This document shows positions 21,116 to 33,332 of a stretch of DNA of 64,000 nt, piece by piece (the stretch's first letter is position 1; the number at the start of each line of letters is the position of its first letter). Source of the DNA: Phytophthora sp. 'mugwort' (lineage: Eukaryota; Oomycota; Peronosporomycetes; Peronosporales; Peronosporaceae); NCBI GenBank assembly GCA_033558025.1, contig JAUCEF010000013.1, forward strand, positions 2,225,001 to 2,289,000. The letters run 5' to 3'. Made by a program: the position numbers and the translations under genes. The notes below the pieces were generated by a model that ran no database searches, was not told the origin of the DNA, and worked only from the letters and a program-made list of their open reading frames with translations.

Positions 21116-22000
21116 ATGGAGGGCTACTTGATTCGTGTACCAGTTGAAGCGTGTTTCCCGGCTTCGCGTCCTGCTTGGAGGCTGAGATCCGATGCAGGCG
21201 ACCCCATCCACTCACGCGTGCTCTACTACAGCGTTGAGGAAGGCTTTCTTCGCGGCTACGAGTCGCCGGATGCTCTTGATGAACCCATGGAATCCTTTCA
21301 GCTGACCAGCCATCGTATCGAAATCAATGTCATGTACTCACTCAGCATCTTCGAGATAAAAGCGCGAGCTGTCAACCTACCACCGTCACAACAATTCGTC
21401 GAGGACACTTCAAGCTCGAGCTCAGATAGCAGTGATGACGACAGCGGCAGCAGCACAAAACAAGGCACGTCGGTATCGTCGTACATGCCTCAAATCGCTC
21501 TTTCATCGTCCCCGAGAGTAGTGAACGGCAGCTATCACGTTGTCTTCTTTGCGCCCAACAAAGAGCTGGTCAAAATATGGTCGGTCAAGCTGTTAAACTG
21601 GAACCGTTACGTGTTTAGCTCCGGCGATGAGCCAGACGAAGCAGGACTCAAGCTGGCTAAAACAGAGATCATCGAAGCCCTGCGCGTAGTGAATGCCGCT
21701 GACCGATTCCTGAGACCAGTTGAGCTACACACGACTGAAATCGCCTCTCCTATGACGGATTATGAAGCGAATGCCCCGCCTTTAGTTGTCGAATCCGGCA
21801 TCGTTCCTGCATCAGTCGATATTCCGAACATGCCAGCCAATACGTCACACATGCTTACGCCGACCGAAACCACCAGACCAATCGTCGAGTCTGCAGCCGT
21901 CGTGAAGTCCTCCGATGCATCTTCGCAACCGTCGAATCCGTGGTGGGTAGTCCCGTTTGGAAGATCCAAGAGAATTTTGTCGTACTCTCAAAGGCGTTAA
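21116..22000 (+). CDS. PH-like domain protein with Ser/Asp-rich insert
   Basis: The gene encodes 294 residues without introns. Residues 1-95 and about 135-170 look like the two halves of a pleckstrin-homology-like fold. The first is a beta-rich start (MEGYLIRV, then VLYYSVEEGFLRGYESP). The second ends in YHVVFFAPNKELVKIWSVKL, where the final helix carries the invariant Trp of PH domains. Between them is a stretch dominated by Ser and Asp (residues about 97-120). The C-terminal 120 residues are low-complexity and probably disordered. The gene is convergent with the next, with only 29 bp between the stop codons. A membrane or phosphoinositide-binding role is an inference from the fold. Confidence 0.6.
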   Translation: MEGYLIRVPVEACFPASRPAWRLRSDAGDPIHSRVLYYSVEEGFLRGYESPDALDEPMESFQLTSHRIEINVMYSLSIFEIKARAVNLPPSQQFVEDTSSSSSDSSDDDSGSSTKQGTSVSSYMPQIALSSSPRVVNGSYHVVFFAPNKELVKIWSVKLLNWNRYVFSSGDEPDEAGLKLAKTEIIEALRVVNAADRFLRPVELHTTEIASPMTDYEANAPPLVVESGIVPASVDIPNMPANTSHMLTPTETTRPIVESAAVVKSSDASSQPSNPWWVVPFGRSKRILSYSQRR

Positions 22001-22029
22001 TATACATAGACGACGTTGGGGGCTGAGCT

Positions 22030-24487
22030 TCAACCTGCAAATTGTAGTTGAATGCTCCCCTCGATGTCTTTTGCCTCAATGAAGTGGCAGCTCAATCTTT
22101 GTGAGTATGTTCCTATGACCCTAAATTCCGCTGTCTGTTGTCGTTCAGCCGCTTCATTTTGAACAGCGCCATCAGCAGCGCAATTCGTCAGTGAGGTATC
22201 CGCTTGATCGTCCATGGGTCCAATTAAGTCCGTAGGAATCACGCGATAGGTCATCCTCATTGTAATGCGTGCACTGAGAGGCACTCCAGTATGCGCTTCC
22301 TTCGAGACGTTGATCTCAATAGGCTCCATGGATCGTGCGTCTGGGCAGATGCAAAATCTCTCATTACCAAACAAGAGGTGCAAAGTATCGAGGATATCCC
22401 CACCTCCGTGAGTGCGTGAGCTGTAAATGATCACCTGACGTGCAAAGCGTAGTGCAGTCATCTCTTTCGCGGTCATAGACACCGACGCTAAAGTGTCGCC
22501 TGCTCTTGCCTTCCCCGTAGTAGTCTCGTGTTCCGGTTCCGTGCACTTTAAGATCTCGAGTGTTAATGCTAGAATGTTTGCTTTCAACGAAGCTCCAGCG
22601 AGGACGACACCATTAATTTTCATGCGATCCCGCTGCAGATCTTTCAAAGCTTGACTAAGTGTCCACGATTTGTACCGTTCTGCTCGCGCTGTCCCGTCTC
22701 GTCGGTCAATCTGCGAGTATAGCGAACGCAGCGGAATTATCAACGAGTGCTGCTGATCAATTGCAGCTGATGACTGCGTTAATATCGCCATCCATGTGGA
22801 TAACGGATTTGCATTGTCCGTGTGTCTTCCTGCCTCGGCTTTCGCAGGTGCATCATTCAACTCGCGCAATCGTGCAAATAACTTGTTTTGACTCATTTCA
22901 GCAGATATCAACCTTGCCCACATCGAAGCCTCTGCGCCAGTATTTACATCCAGCACCAGCCGCATCCTGCCATTTGAATCGAAAAAGGCAAAAGCGTTGC
23001 GATACATCTTTCCGGACTCCTCCTCTTGGATGCTTTTCCTCACAGTCCAGTCGGTCTCTGATAGATCAATCTGACTCAGCGGACTGTTGTCTTTCAGCAG
23101 ACGTTTGCTTGTTTCCGATACGCTGCCGTCACGTTCGCGCCCCAACTCAAACACAAAATCTGCACAACGAGTTCGACTCGAGAAAAAGTAAAGCATGTGG
23201 TTATCACAGAGGCAAGCATACTCCTTGCGCTGTGATCTCCAAAACGTCCCCCACTCTGCAGTGACGACCCATCCTTCTAAAAGAATGGTGACACCTCCAT
23301 CCTTGCCAGCAATATCCCACGACAGTCTTCGAACCAGGTTCGCGCGTTCATCTTCTGGGAAGGAAAAGGCGGCAGTACTCAAGTCAATACCTGTGTGCGT
23401 TACTGCTTTAACCATCGTCCTCACCAATGACAATAAATCGTTCATGCTCAAGGAATTACCACCTAATATTGCATCGCGGAGAAGAAATACCAGGCCTCGT
23501 ACGTCCTTTTTAAGAAACTGGAGGCGTTCGATCAACTGCATACCCGCCTGGAGAAGGAAACGTTCCGTGTTCTTTCGTACTTTGGCATCGTGCCTAAGCT
23601 CTTGAAAATGGATAAACAACAAGCGTCTTCGCCCATTCCTCGAGGTAGAATGCCTTCGGGTCCCTCTTCTCCGAAGTGCCGATTGTCTTGCACTCGAGTG
23701 CTGGACTAACTCCTTCAGTCTTACTTCTGGGTGCTGGTTCAATTCTGCTGATAATGGCGAATTTGGCGCCTCAACACTATTTTGACGTGTCCTTATCTCC
23801 TGCTTGACCTGATACAACGGAATTAAGGTAGTCGAAACCGGTCGGACTGCTTCCACCATCGCACGCGGGGACGAGTTAGTTATTGGCGCGATCCTGCGGG
23901 ATTGCCTGAAGTTAATACCTGAAATCCACTCTGAAGAGTCCAAACTAGTGAGCTCGAATTCCAGGATATCAAGCGCTTTGACTTCATCGACCACTAGCGC
24001 TTGAGATTTTAGTTCTGTTGCATTAAAAACATCAGATACTACTCAGCATTTTTTAACTGAATGACAAGGCAGCATCCGCTCATCCACTCCTCGTTATACT
24101 TTTACCTGACTCCGTACGAACAAGGGTTAGCTTCCCTCGGGACAATTTGGAGACGAATCCTTTTGAACGACAGCCCAACGTCATCTCAGTGGCCGGGTCG
24201 GTGCCACAATTATTATCAACGTAGTCCCTTGTGCTGTTTCCCTCGACTCCAGCAGTTTTCTGAAAGTTGGTGCGCTTTTCCAGCGTCCTCACCAGATCTG
24301 CAATAGTCATGGTCGCTGCACACTCGATCCGAAGAAGCTCGTCCGTCGGAAGGACAACTCTAGAATGCAATCAATCAGATGGAGCGCTCAGATCGACCCA
24401 ACGCTGGTCCACTACCACTACTGCTAACGCAGCAGGAACTCGTCCACGTCGAGGTAGCACTCACCTCACGCACGTAGTCGCCTTCAT
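22030..24487 (-). CDS. PH-domain protein with N-terminal ubiquitin-like/RBD-like segment
   Basis: Three exons join in frame on the minus strand: 24487-24465, 24359-24106 and 24038-22030, giving 761 residues. The introns are GTGAGT...CTAG and GTAAAA...GTAG. The start ATG at 24487 gives MKATTCVRVVLPTDELLR. This strand-turn-strand pattern resembles ubiquitin-like, Ras-binding or PI3K adaptor-binding domains. The middle contains a PH-like domain: GWVVTAEWGTFWRSQRKEY through LYFFSSRTR, ending in a helix with ASMWARLISAEM that carries the expected Trp. The C-terminal half has no motif I recognise. It may be a lipid- or small-GTPase-linked signalling adaptor. The exon structure is convincing because all junctions preserve the frame; the function is inferred. 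Confidence 0.7.
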
Positions 24488-24666
24488 CGCTGTTGTCACG
24501 CTGCTTTTACTCTCAGATCTTGCTCCAGCGTAGGGAATGCCGCTTTTAATCGGTCAAAAACCGTTATGCACCGTGTCTTCGCTAATTCCTCCGAAAAGTC
24601 ACAGTGAGCTAAACTAAGCAATGTGTATCCCACAAGAACTCGGTGTTCACTATTGGCACTTTCATG

Positions 24667-26625
24667 CTAATGAGGAATGTAGGCGTTCCCAAAGATATCG
24701 GGGCTTTCTTGCACGAGGTCCCAGACCCACGGTTCGTCCTTTTTTGGATTGTAGGTGGTCAATGGAAAGCTGTACGGTAGTGATAGGAGCTCAGTTGGAT
24801 TCGTGTCGGATACTGCACCGTCGCAATGCTCAGCCGCTTTACTCTTAATCGTCACAAGACGTGGCGGAGTTCCATCACCTTGACGCCCCAAGAGCGGAGG
24901 GAGAAACATGACGCCGAGCTCATACGACCGGATCATGAACTGAGTCTTGTTCTTCTGGAACGAGCCCCACGCAGCTTTGCTCAAATTTGAGCTGGTGACA
25001 ATGGCCCAGTCCAGCTCTCCTGCGGCGCCGTCGCTCGGGTTAAAGCGAGCGTACGACTTCATGTGCGGCATGGCGTTTTGCCGATGAAGTTCCGGCGGTG
25101 GCATCCATTTTCGAAGATACTTGTGCAGGAACGCCTTCATGTTCTTCAGCGGGCATGGGATCGACCGTCCAGAGTTCCACCCCTCGAGTGAATTTCGCTA
25201 TGATTGACACCAAAAACAAGTCGTGTTAGCTAGCTTGGACGCTAAGAAGATGACCCGTCAAAGCAGTTTCGACTGCTTAAAGGCAGACTTACCACGTCCT
25301 CTACCGAAGGCCAAATGATATGCAGTGCTTGAACTGGCATGAATGTAGAGGAGATGCTCTTCTTCCCCGGCAAGAAACTCTCCGCAAACTCCCCGAAAAG
25401 CCATTTCTCGTCAAGCGATCCCAAACTAGAAAACTACGGCGATAAGGTATAATCGTGTGAGTTTAATAGATCAAAATTCCAACACAGTATTGCCGTCAAG
25501 GACAGTAGCAGGTCGTCTACCTGACAAATCAACGGGTTGTCTGTCGGAGGAATGTTGTACATTTTCAATAGTCTGTTGAGGCAGGACACAGCTCAAGTTA
25601 CACGAAATCATTTACAGGCTAAGATTTCCAGAATAGTAGACACAAAACTTACTTGCGCACACGGATATGCCCGTATTTCTCCATTTCTATCCACCAGACA
25701 CAAAACACCACAGATAAGTACAACAGTCGAATGGCAGCGCCACCCATTTCCTCCTCCTACCTCTGCCTTTGTGCACCCCAGGAACCGATGGAACCAAGGC
25801 GACCCTTGCTGTCGAGAAGTCAAACCGCTTGAGTTCTTCACAAAAAAGTCTTACTGGTGCTCCCAGTGAGGACAGATAATGAACCAGGTCAGCCTCGAAC
25901 TCATTACGTCTCGCAAATCCTGTCATGACAGCCTCCTTCTCTTCCTCCTCATCACTCTCAACAAGAACCTTCAGCCCAAAGTCCTGGTACCATATCCCTT
26001 GTGTCTTGGTGTTCCAGTCGTTTGACAAGAAGTTAGCTGTGAAGATCGCTACCCGCACCTTCTCCGGGTACAGTGCCACAAGCATCTTCGTGTGGTGGGT
26101 CCCGTACGGAATCGGCAGTGGCGGGGCCACCGGCGTCACATTGGAATACTCCCGACACTCCTTTGTCATCCTACACCCGACAAAACAACAACAGCAAGAC
26201 CATTAGTGTCTTTAACTGACGCTCAACCGTCAGCAGCAGTCACATACCCCTGTCGATCCCTCTCTCCGTGTACCAGCAGCACGGGAACGTCTCGTAGCCG
26301 CGGACATTCGGCGAATAGCCATGGCAGGTCGAACATGTAGTTGGTCAGCAAGCATCTCGTGAATTCGCCCTCCAGCAGGTCACCTAGACTCTTGGCGTGT
26401 ACTGAAGGCGATAGAATACAACTGAGAACATGGAGATGACACAGAGCGCAGATGTTTGGACGCACAATTGTGAGCGGGTGGGGCATTCTTCAAACGTGAT
26501 AAGTAGAAGCCCAGCTCGGTGGGGGCCGTATTAGTAGGTGGCGCAACACTTGCCGTTTCTGCAGCGGCGTTTTCGTTCGTCGCGAGCTTCTGCCTCTTGG
26601 TCGCGCGCGCGCTCTCGTCCGCCAT
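24667..26625 (-). CDS. TDP1: Tyrosyl-DNA phosphodiesterase 1
   Basis: TDP1 removes stalled topoisomerase I peptides and other 3' adducts from DNA in the nucleus. Seven exons join perfectly on the minus strand: 26625-26466, 26401-26248, 26170-25761, 25686-25653, 25572-25521, 25433-25293 and 25197-24667, encoding 493 residues. The N-terminus has a basic nuclear-localisation-like KRQK. The first HKD motif reads PYGTHHTKMLVALYP. The second HKD motif reads HMKSYARFNPS and is followed by WAIVTSSNLSKAAWGSF. Between them lie RVALVPSVPGVHKG, MEKYGHIRVRKLLKMYN, CQFSSLGSLDEKWL and WPSVEDVRNSLEGW, all in family order. It is shorter than the human protein (608 residues), mostly at the N-terminus. It is divergent with MED8. 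Confidence 0.93.
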
Positions 26626-26748
26626 TAGTGACTTCAACTCTCAGCTTCTGTTTTTTTCGTGGTTAGTTTGGGGAGTGTTTCTAAATGAGATAATTTCCGT
26701 CCCGAAAATAAGTGTCTTAGTTTCGATTTTACTGCGGAACAGGTCACC
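26626..26748. promoter_or_regulatory. Divergent promoter between TDP1 and MED8
   Basis: The start codons are only 123 bp apart on opposite strands, so both core promoters must overlap here. No clear TATA box is visible. A pyrimidine-rich stretch (CTTCTGTTTTTTTCG near 26645) resembles the Inr/FPR-type context of oomycete promoters, but this is an inference. Confidence 0.55.
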
Positions 26749-27369
26749 ATGCAGTCAGGAGGAGCAGGAGGCGACGTCGACCGCGCACTGAGCAGCATCC
26801 GCGCGCGCGCCGACCACCTGCGCCACACAGTCGCGCGCCTGGAGCACAACTTGGCTTGGAACCCGGCTAGCACCTGGTAAGGCTGCAGGTTTCCATCTCC
26901 CAGCGCGGTGCACAGTAAAGTATACTTGGTATACACTCATGGTGGACTGACGCCTTGTGCCATTGTCGCCAGGCCGGAGCTCCTGAGCCAGTACATGGTG
27001 ATATCCAAACAGCTTGAGAACATGAACGAAGAGATCCCGGATCTTGTGCAGCACTTCGCCTGCGTGCCGAGGATGTCGACACCGAACCCGGCGGATATCC
27101 CGCTGCTGCTGCGGACACGCGAGGACCCGGAGATGGAGGAGGAGGACCGGCAGCTCATGGCTGACAAACCCCGAGAAAAAAATACGGAGGCGCTGCAGAA
27201 GCTCGTGGTTGCGCACAATGATGCGGTCGAAAGCCTGGAGGAGACGTTCAACGAGATGTCGGACGGCTTGCTCAAGGCCATCCGAGTGAACAAATATGTG
27301 GTCAAGTCGAAGCCACAGAGCACACAGAGCCAGCAGTTCAAGTATGTAGAGTCCGGCACGTACGAATAA
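26749..27369 (+). CDS. MED8: Mediator complex subunit 8
   Basis: MED8 is a head-module subunit of Mediator, which links transcription factors to RNA polymerase II. Two exons (26749-26876 and 26973-27369) join inside a Trp codon and encode 174 residues. Family features are an N-terminal helix with LRHTVARLEHNLAWN, the conserved LLSQYMVISKQLENMNEE block, and a following helix with VPRMSTPNPADIPLLLRT. A C-terminal coiled coil follows. The stop codon lies 90 bp from the convergent HINT-type gene. Identification rests on the LSQYMVISKQLE signature and overall length. Confidence 0.85.
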
Positions 27370-27459
27370 ATTGGAGAGGTAGGTGGAGCTACAGGCGAAG
27401 GCAGAGCATGCGTGAAGGGCAAGCTTCAAATGTTACTTAGTTATATTCTGTTGTACCGG

Positions 27460-28207
27460 TCAGTCCTCGGACGAGCGGGTAGTGTCTACCTGTAGTGTAT
27501 TATCTCGCTTGGTGCGCAGGGAGACGAGGGCACTTTCAGCGGTAATGTACGACGGGAGCATCGACTCGGTGTACCGTAATCGATTCCACGACGGAAGGAA
27601 CGGCAGACCCAAACAATGCATGTGCAGGTGAGCCACGGACGCAAACGGCGAGCGATGGAAGCCAAACCTACACACAGAGTAGTTCCAGACATCAGTATAC
27701 GTTGCATTAGCATTGAGCACGACCATTCTAGAGCATAACAACGAGGCTCCTTCTTGTCAACATACCGGCAGCTCTCCTTGTCTACAAAGCCATCTCTCGC
27801 CAAAATCTCCTTCCCTGTCACCAGCATGTGCTCCACTGCAGAGTTGTAGCAGCAAGTAGCACCAAGCAAAGACACCACAGGTCGCGGTCAGAGGAAGAAC
27901 AATAGCATTGTCGTCTGACTGCTGGACGTACGCAGGTCGCAGTGTGCCGGTGTGAGGTCGTCGACAGACGGGATGTGCTCGTGTGGGATTACTAACACGT
28001 GCTTCTTGGCGCGCGGATTGCGGTCTAGCATGGCAATGACCTTGGCATCCTGCAGCAGTAACAAACCACAATGTCACGACGAACAATTTCATGGTTCGAC
28101 TGGCGTCAAACCGCCGACAACAAATTAACGCCTTCCACCTCGTACACGACATGGTTCCTCGTCCGAAGCGTCTCGCAGCAGAACGTGCAGGCCCGGACTC
28201 CCCTCAT
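27460..28207 (-). CDS. Histidine triad (HIT) nucleotide-binding protein, HINT3-like
   Basis: The gene encodes 154 residues in four exons on the minus strand: 28207-28139, 28049-27932, 27835-27766 and 27667-27460. All junctions are GT-AG and keep the frame. The N-terminus has a CTFC pair, then the typical DAKVIAMLDRNPRAKKH, VLVIPHEHIPSVDDL strand-helix unit. The catalytic triad is HLHMHCLGLP near residue 104. These are HIT-superfamily nucleotide hydrolases or transferases of the aprataxin/HINT branch, acting on AMP-linked substrates. The short length and CxxC favour HINT3 over aprataxin, which would have an extra zinc finger. It appears intact. Confidence 0.88.
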
Positions 28208-28439
28208 GCCCGCCACTTGAACACCCCGTTTTACCGTTTAGAAAGAGTTTGCGTCAGTAAAAATGTCTTTAGCCCTCGTTTCAATGACATCGAAATGTAA
28301 GATGCACCCTCTTTTGTAAGACTAAACAGTCCTTCTGGGGGGCGGCGTAAGACGAGCGTCTTTTTTTTTTCTTATCAAATCTTTTGATCTATCCGCAAAC
28401 CGTATGGCGGTTCACTGGTAGCAGTCAATCAATGACTTT
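28208..28439. other. Upstream region of the HIT gene, left of the copia insertion
   Basis: This would be the HIT gene promoter. It contains a GGCGTAAGAC motif near 28347. The complement of a related GTCTTACGCC motif lies at 35366-35375 just beyond the copia element, so the two once lay about 120 bp apart in inverted orientation. Confidence 0.4.
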
Positions 28440-28444
28440 TGGCG
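28440..28444. repeat. copia target-site duplication, left
   Basis: TGGCG, identical to 35340-35344. Confidence 0.93.
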
Positions 28445-28703
28445 TGTCAATGTTTGCCTCTGTGATTTGTGACACACTGTACTTTCTCCCCCTGTAAGTT
28501 GCTGATCATATACTAAAGGGTTTCAGAAATTGTTATTATTGCAGTAACTGTAATATAGTATGTAGTAGTGTAGTTTCTTCAGAACCAACCACTGCGTCGG
28601 CGCTGCTGCGCCTCCTGACTACCACGCTAATGCTATCTCTTCCTCTTTTTACCATCTACAAGTCAGTCTCTTCCTTCTCATCACCCAACTTACCCCTTTA
28701 ACA
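28445..28703 (+). repeat. copia 5' LTR
   Basis: It is 259 bp, begins TGTCAATGTTTGCC and ends CCCCTTTAACA. It aligns along its whole length with 35082-35339. Confidence 0.95.
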
Positions 28704-28718
28704 GGTTATGAGCCCAAG
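28704..28718 (+). promoter_or_regulatory. Primer-binding site, half-tRNA-iMet type
   Basis: GGTTATGAGCCCAAG follows the 5' LTR immediately. Its first 13 bases are complementary to the anticodon stem-loop of initiator Met tRNA (TGGGCTCATAACC), not to the tRNA 3' end. Priming from this internal site is established for Drosophila copia. The gag start codon (ATG at 28708) lies inside the site. Confidence 0.8.
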
Positions 28719-31700
28719 CCAAGCCTCAATCCACGACTTCCCACGCCTCGTCGGCGCTGATAACTTCGACGTGTGGAAGACCCGCGTGTGCGCAGCCCTC
28801 GACGGAAAGCATCTTCTCGGCTTCGTGACGAAGCCCGACTACGATGGCGTTTCCGAGGATGAAGCTGAAGAGAGCGGAAGCGAGATGTCCGACGTCAACG
28901 ACCCGCCGAAGCGCAAGCCGACCGAGCAGGCTGAAGTCAACTCTGACGCCGTGGAATATGAAGAGAGTGACGAAGAACTCAAGCCTTCCTCAGAATCTGA
29001 CGAAGAATCGGGAGATGACTCCGACACCCCGATCAAGCGCAAAGATCTACCCACCCTCCGTCCGTTCAACCGCCGCCAAGGAACGCAAGTATGGTACCAG
29101 AGAGAAGACCCAACCTCTCAACTAACGTGAGCGACGCCGCCAAGAAGCTAAGACCAAAGCTTTCCTGATGAAGACGATGGACAACACTCACGTCCGACTG
29201 ATTAAGAATCTCACGACCTCGTACGAGATCTTTAACTTCATCTGCCAGAAGTATGAGGGCACAGCCTTTCACGGCGACCCCTTCTTCATCCAGCACTACT
29301 TGATGGAGATCAAGTACAAGGAAGGCTCCGATCTCACTGAGTTCTTCCTCAAGCTGGAGAATGCGATGAAAGCCTCGGATGAAGCCGCCGAATTGGTAAT
29401 GACGGAAGGACAGAAATCTATCTACCTGTTCCATCCCACGCCCGAAACTTGGAAGAATGACCTCCGTATCTGGAAGGGTTGACGGAAGTACATCCCGTAC
29501 GAAGACCTGAAGCAGAGCATTGAAGGAAAGGTTCGCGACCTCCAGGCCCAAGAGCGCTACACGCTATCCAAGGGAACGCCGGAGACGACATAGACCAAGA
29601 ATGAGCGTGCTCTCGTCGCGGCACCTACGCCCCGAACACCAGTCCCTGATATTGGCATGTCTGCTCGTACTGTGACCGCCCGCGCCACACTATCCGACAG
29701 TGCCGCGGTCTGCAAAAGGATCTGCGCGGCGGCCGTGTCAAGGCTGGCACGATTCTCCCTGCGAATTTCGTGCTAAAAGGAGGAAACACGCAATGAGACC
29801 ATCCGTACCGCAACAACAACAGCAAGACCTGGAACCGTGGACGCAATGATCGTGACAACTCCAATCGTCGTGACAAGCGCAACAGCGGAGGCGCTGACGC
29901 TAAGCGCGGCAACCGTGACAAGCACCGTGACCAAGACCGAGCCCGGAACCGCCCCCTTGACTCCGACTCGGACGATGAGGACGACGAACGTGGTATAACC
30001 GCAAGGTGTTTCGCCAAGACGCCGCGATGTCGGACTGATCGCTGTCGCCACTACGGTCAACCCTCCCGTAACCCTCACGGCTCAAGTCAACGTCAAGCTG
30101 GACCCCACATGGACTATCGACTCTGGGTGTACATGTGACGCACGAGCCCCAGTGGTTCAGTGATATCACTACCAGCAGTGGCTCCATCACGGTTGGCGGG
30201 AAGAATCAAATCCCAATTGAAGAAATTGTTTGTGTTGAACTAGACGTCATTGACTCTAAAGGCAAGTCGAAGACGCTCACCCTTCAGGATGTGCTGTACG
30301 CACCACAATTGCACTTCAGCCTCTTGTCTGTCCCTGCGGCAAAACTGAAGCATGACTTCCGCTTCAACTTTGACCGCAAGAAGTGCGCCGTGGAGACCGA
30401 TCAGCGCTTCAGCATCAAGGCTACTATGGCCACCAGCACGGATCTGTATCAGTTCCAAGCCAAACAAATATGGCGACCCCAACGGCGCTCGTTGCCTCAG
30501 GTAAGCAACGATCTCTTCTGCTTTTGCACAAACGTCTTGGCCATCCTAACGCTCGCGTCTTGCATGACCTATCTAGGAGTCAAGCCATTCATGGACTGGA
30601 TGGATCTGCGTCTGTAGCTCTAACAGCAGATTTCTTCTGCGTCGCATGCACGTTAGCGAAGTATCACCGCTCCCCTTTCTATTCTAATAGAATTGTTGAA
30701 CGTGCCATATCTTCCCTAGGAAAGTTCATACCGACATTTGTGGTCCTCTTTCTGTACCTAGCCTTACTGGTTGCCGTTACTTCTTGATCGTTATCGATGA
30801 CTTCTCTCGATTCATGTTCACCTACCCGATCAAAGCTAGTAGCGACCTGTACGATGCTATGAAGATTGCAAGAAGAAAGCTTTGAATGTCTTTAGAAAAG
30901 ATCTCAACGTTCTTGAATGGCGTCGCTGGCACATCGACGACGAAGAATCCGGATGCTACAGGCTGATAATGCAAAAATAATTCGAAACGCTCGGTCGCTT
31001 GATCTTTAAAAAGTATGGAATGCATGTCCAGTTTACCAATGCGTACACACCTCCGCAGAATGGGGTTGCTGAACGCCGCATGCGTACAATTATGGAACGG
31101 GTTCGCGCTTTGCTTCCGGACGGTAAACTTCCCAAGCCGCTTTGGGCTGAGTGTGTGAGTCATGTGACCGCACTGATCAATATGACGCCAAGCTTCAAGC
31201 CTGATGGGCGCACACTGTACGAATTGTGGTACAATCGTATCCCGTCCTTGAACTACATCAAAGTGCTCGGATGCAGTGCATACGTCCACATCACGGAGCA
31301 ATACCAAGACAAGCTCGATGCCCGAGCACGGTTGTGCATGTATCTTGGCATACCAGACCATAAGAAATGTACCGCTTGATGGACATCAACACACATGCCA
31401 TGGTGTACAGTCGTGACGTTATCTTTAGAGAGGATGAATTTCCCCCTCTAGCGGACCAGACGTCTGTACCTGAGTCATCACATCACGAGCAAACGAACCA
31501 TCTTGCATCTGTACCTTTGTCTACACCGGCAGCTACTGCGGCTCCTGCGACTCAGCGCCAACTCCCCTCGCTTCAGGATGCGCTTGATCATTACTCTTTT
31601 CGAACGGAGCCAGCACCCGACTTACCCTGCTCTCCTGCCCGCAAGCGACCCCGCATCGATGCAGCGGATGTAATCCTTGATTCTGCGGAGGATAAGCAAG

Positions 31701-33332
31701 AACAGGACCAACGGCGAACCTTACTGTACACACTACTAGTTATTCGCTATGTGTCTGAACCCACTACGTATAGAGAAGCAATAAGATCTTTTCACGCTAC
31801 TCAGTGGAAAACAGCAGCTAAGTCTGAGTACAAGTCTCTCATGGACAAGCAAACGTGGATGCTAGTACCCCCTCCTAAGGGACGAAAGATTCTCACGAGC
31901 CGCTGGGTATTTGTTGTCAAGTATACTGGCACAGGCGAGATTGACCGCTTCAAAGCTCGACTCATGATCAAAGGTTTCCTTCAGCAACATGGTATTGATT
32001 ACAGCGAGATTTTTTCACCTGTTATCAGGATGGAAGTACTCAGACTACTCCTCACAATCGCAGCCCTGCTCGATCTTGAAATTCACCATATGGATGTAAA
32101 AAAACGTCATTTCTTAAGGAAGGAATCTACACGGCTCAACCGGAAGGATTCCAAACCCCGGGTAAGTTGCATCTAGTGTGCAAACTACTAAAGAGCCTGT
32201 ACGGGTTGAAACAAGCTCCCCGTGTCTGGTACCAAACGTTGTCTGCTTTCCTTGTGCGCCTTGGTTTTTATAAACTCATTAAAGATAGCTGTGTATTTAT
32301 TCGCACTATTGATGGTGTCACGTCCTATATTACAGTGTACGCTGACGATCTCTTGATCATTGGACCCACTCCAGCCCTCGTTAATGAGTTGAGATCCGCT
32401 GACAGATTTAGGTGAGGTGAAGTACTTACTCGGCTGGTCTATCCAACGCGACCGCAAGAACCGAACGACCTTTATCCACCAGCACAAGTACGCTACAAAG
32501 GTCCTTGACCGCTTCAGTGACTATATTCCGTATCCTATTGCAACCCCAGCAGACCGGAACGTCAAACTCTCCGTAAGCAGCCAACCTAGCAATGAGGCAG
32601 AGAAACATACGATAAAAAAATGTTCCGTATCGTGAAGCCGTCGGCAGTGTTAAGTACCTCATGGTAGGAACTCGTCCCGATATGGCCTTTTACATGCGTG
32701 AGGTCAGCCAATTTCTAGCAAATGCTGGAATGGAACACTGGAATGCTGTTATCCGAGGCATCAAGTACCTGACTGGCACGAATGACTACGGTCTGATGCT
32801 GGGAGGCTCAACGGACATCACTCCCGAGAACCTAGCTGACAATTTGACAGCCTATACTGACTCGGGCTAAGCAAATTGTCCAGCCACGAGAGGCTCGGTA
32901 GGCGGATATGTGAATATGCTAGCTAGTGGTCCAATCTCATGGCTCTCACGTAAGCACCACACTGTTGTCCTCTCAACAACAGAAGCAGAATATATCGCTC
33001 TATGTCACTGCATGCAAGAGATGTTATTCCTCAAACTCCTTCTTCAAGAGTTAGGCTTCACAGCTACACAGCCTAATGTCATCTTCGAAGACAACCAAAG
33101 CTGCATCAAGATCAGCTACAATCCCGAATTACACGGAAGATCGAAGCACATACATGTTCGATACTGCTTTGTGCAAGAAAAAGTTGAGCGGCACGAATTC
33201 AACGTCGTTTGCAATACCAAAGAAATGGTAGCTGGTATCTTTACAAAAACACTAGACAAACATCAGTTCAAAGAACTAAGGGCCAAGCTCAGGATGAGAC
33301 CCCTGCAAGCTCAGCCTGGTCATTCCGTATAG
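28708..33332 (+). pseudogene. copia Gag-Pol polyprotein, broken
   Basis: Gag starts at 28708 inside the primer-binding site and contains an acidic Ser/Glu-rich insert. It has a CCHC zinc knuckle at 29662-29703 (CSYCDRPRHTIRQC). The protease Asp is in WTIDSGC near 30111. The pre-integrase zinc region reads HKRLGHPNARVLHDL. Integrase shows HTDICGPL and VIDDFSRF (30730-30800), LQADNA and TPPQNGVAERRMRTIM. Reverse transcriptase spans about 31790-32500, with the catalytic box VYADDLLIIG near 32338. RNase H at 32910-33332 has LSTTEAEYIAL, FEDNQSCIKI and GRSKHIHVRYCF. At least seven frameshifts or stops (near 29128, 29480, 30615, 31375, 32100, 32413 and 32868) prevent a full product. Confidence 0.93.

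Noticed and set aside
22659..23264. A 201-codon plus-strand frame
   Set aside because: It is the shadow of the PH-domain gene's third exon, whose splicing and length are consistent.
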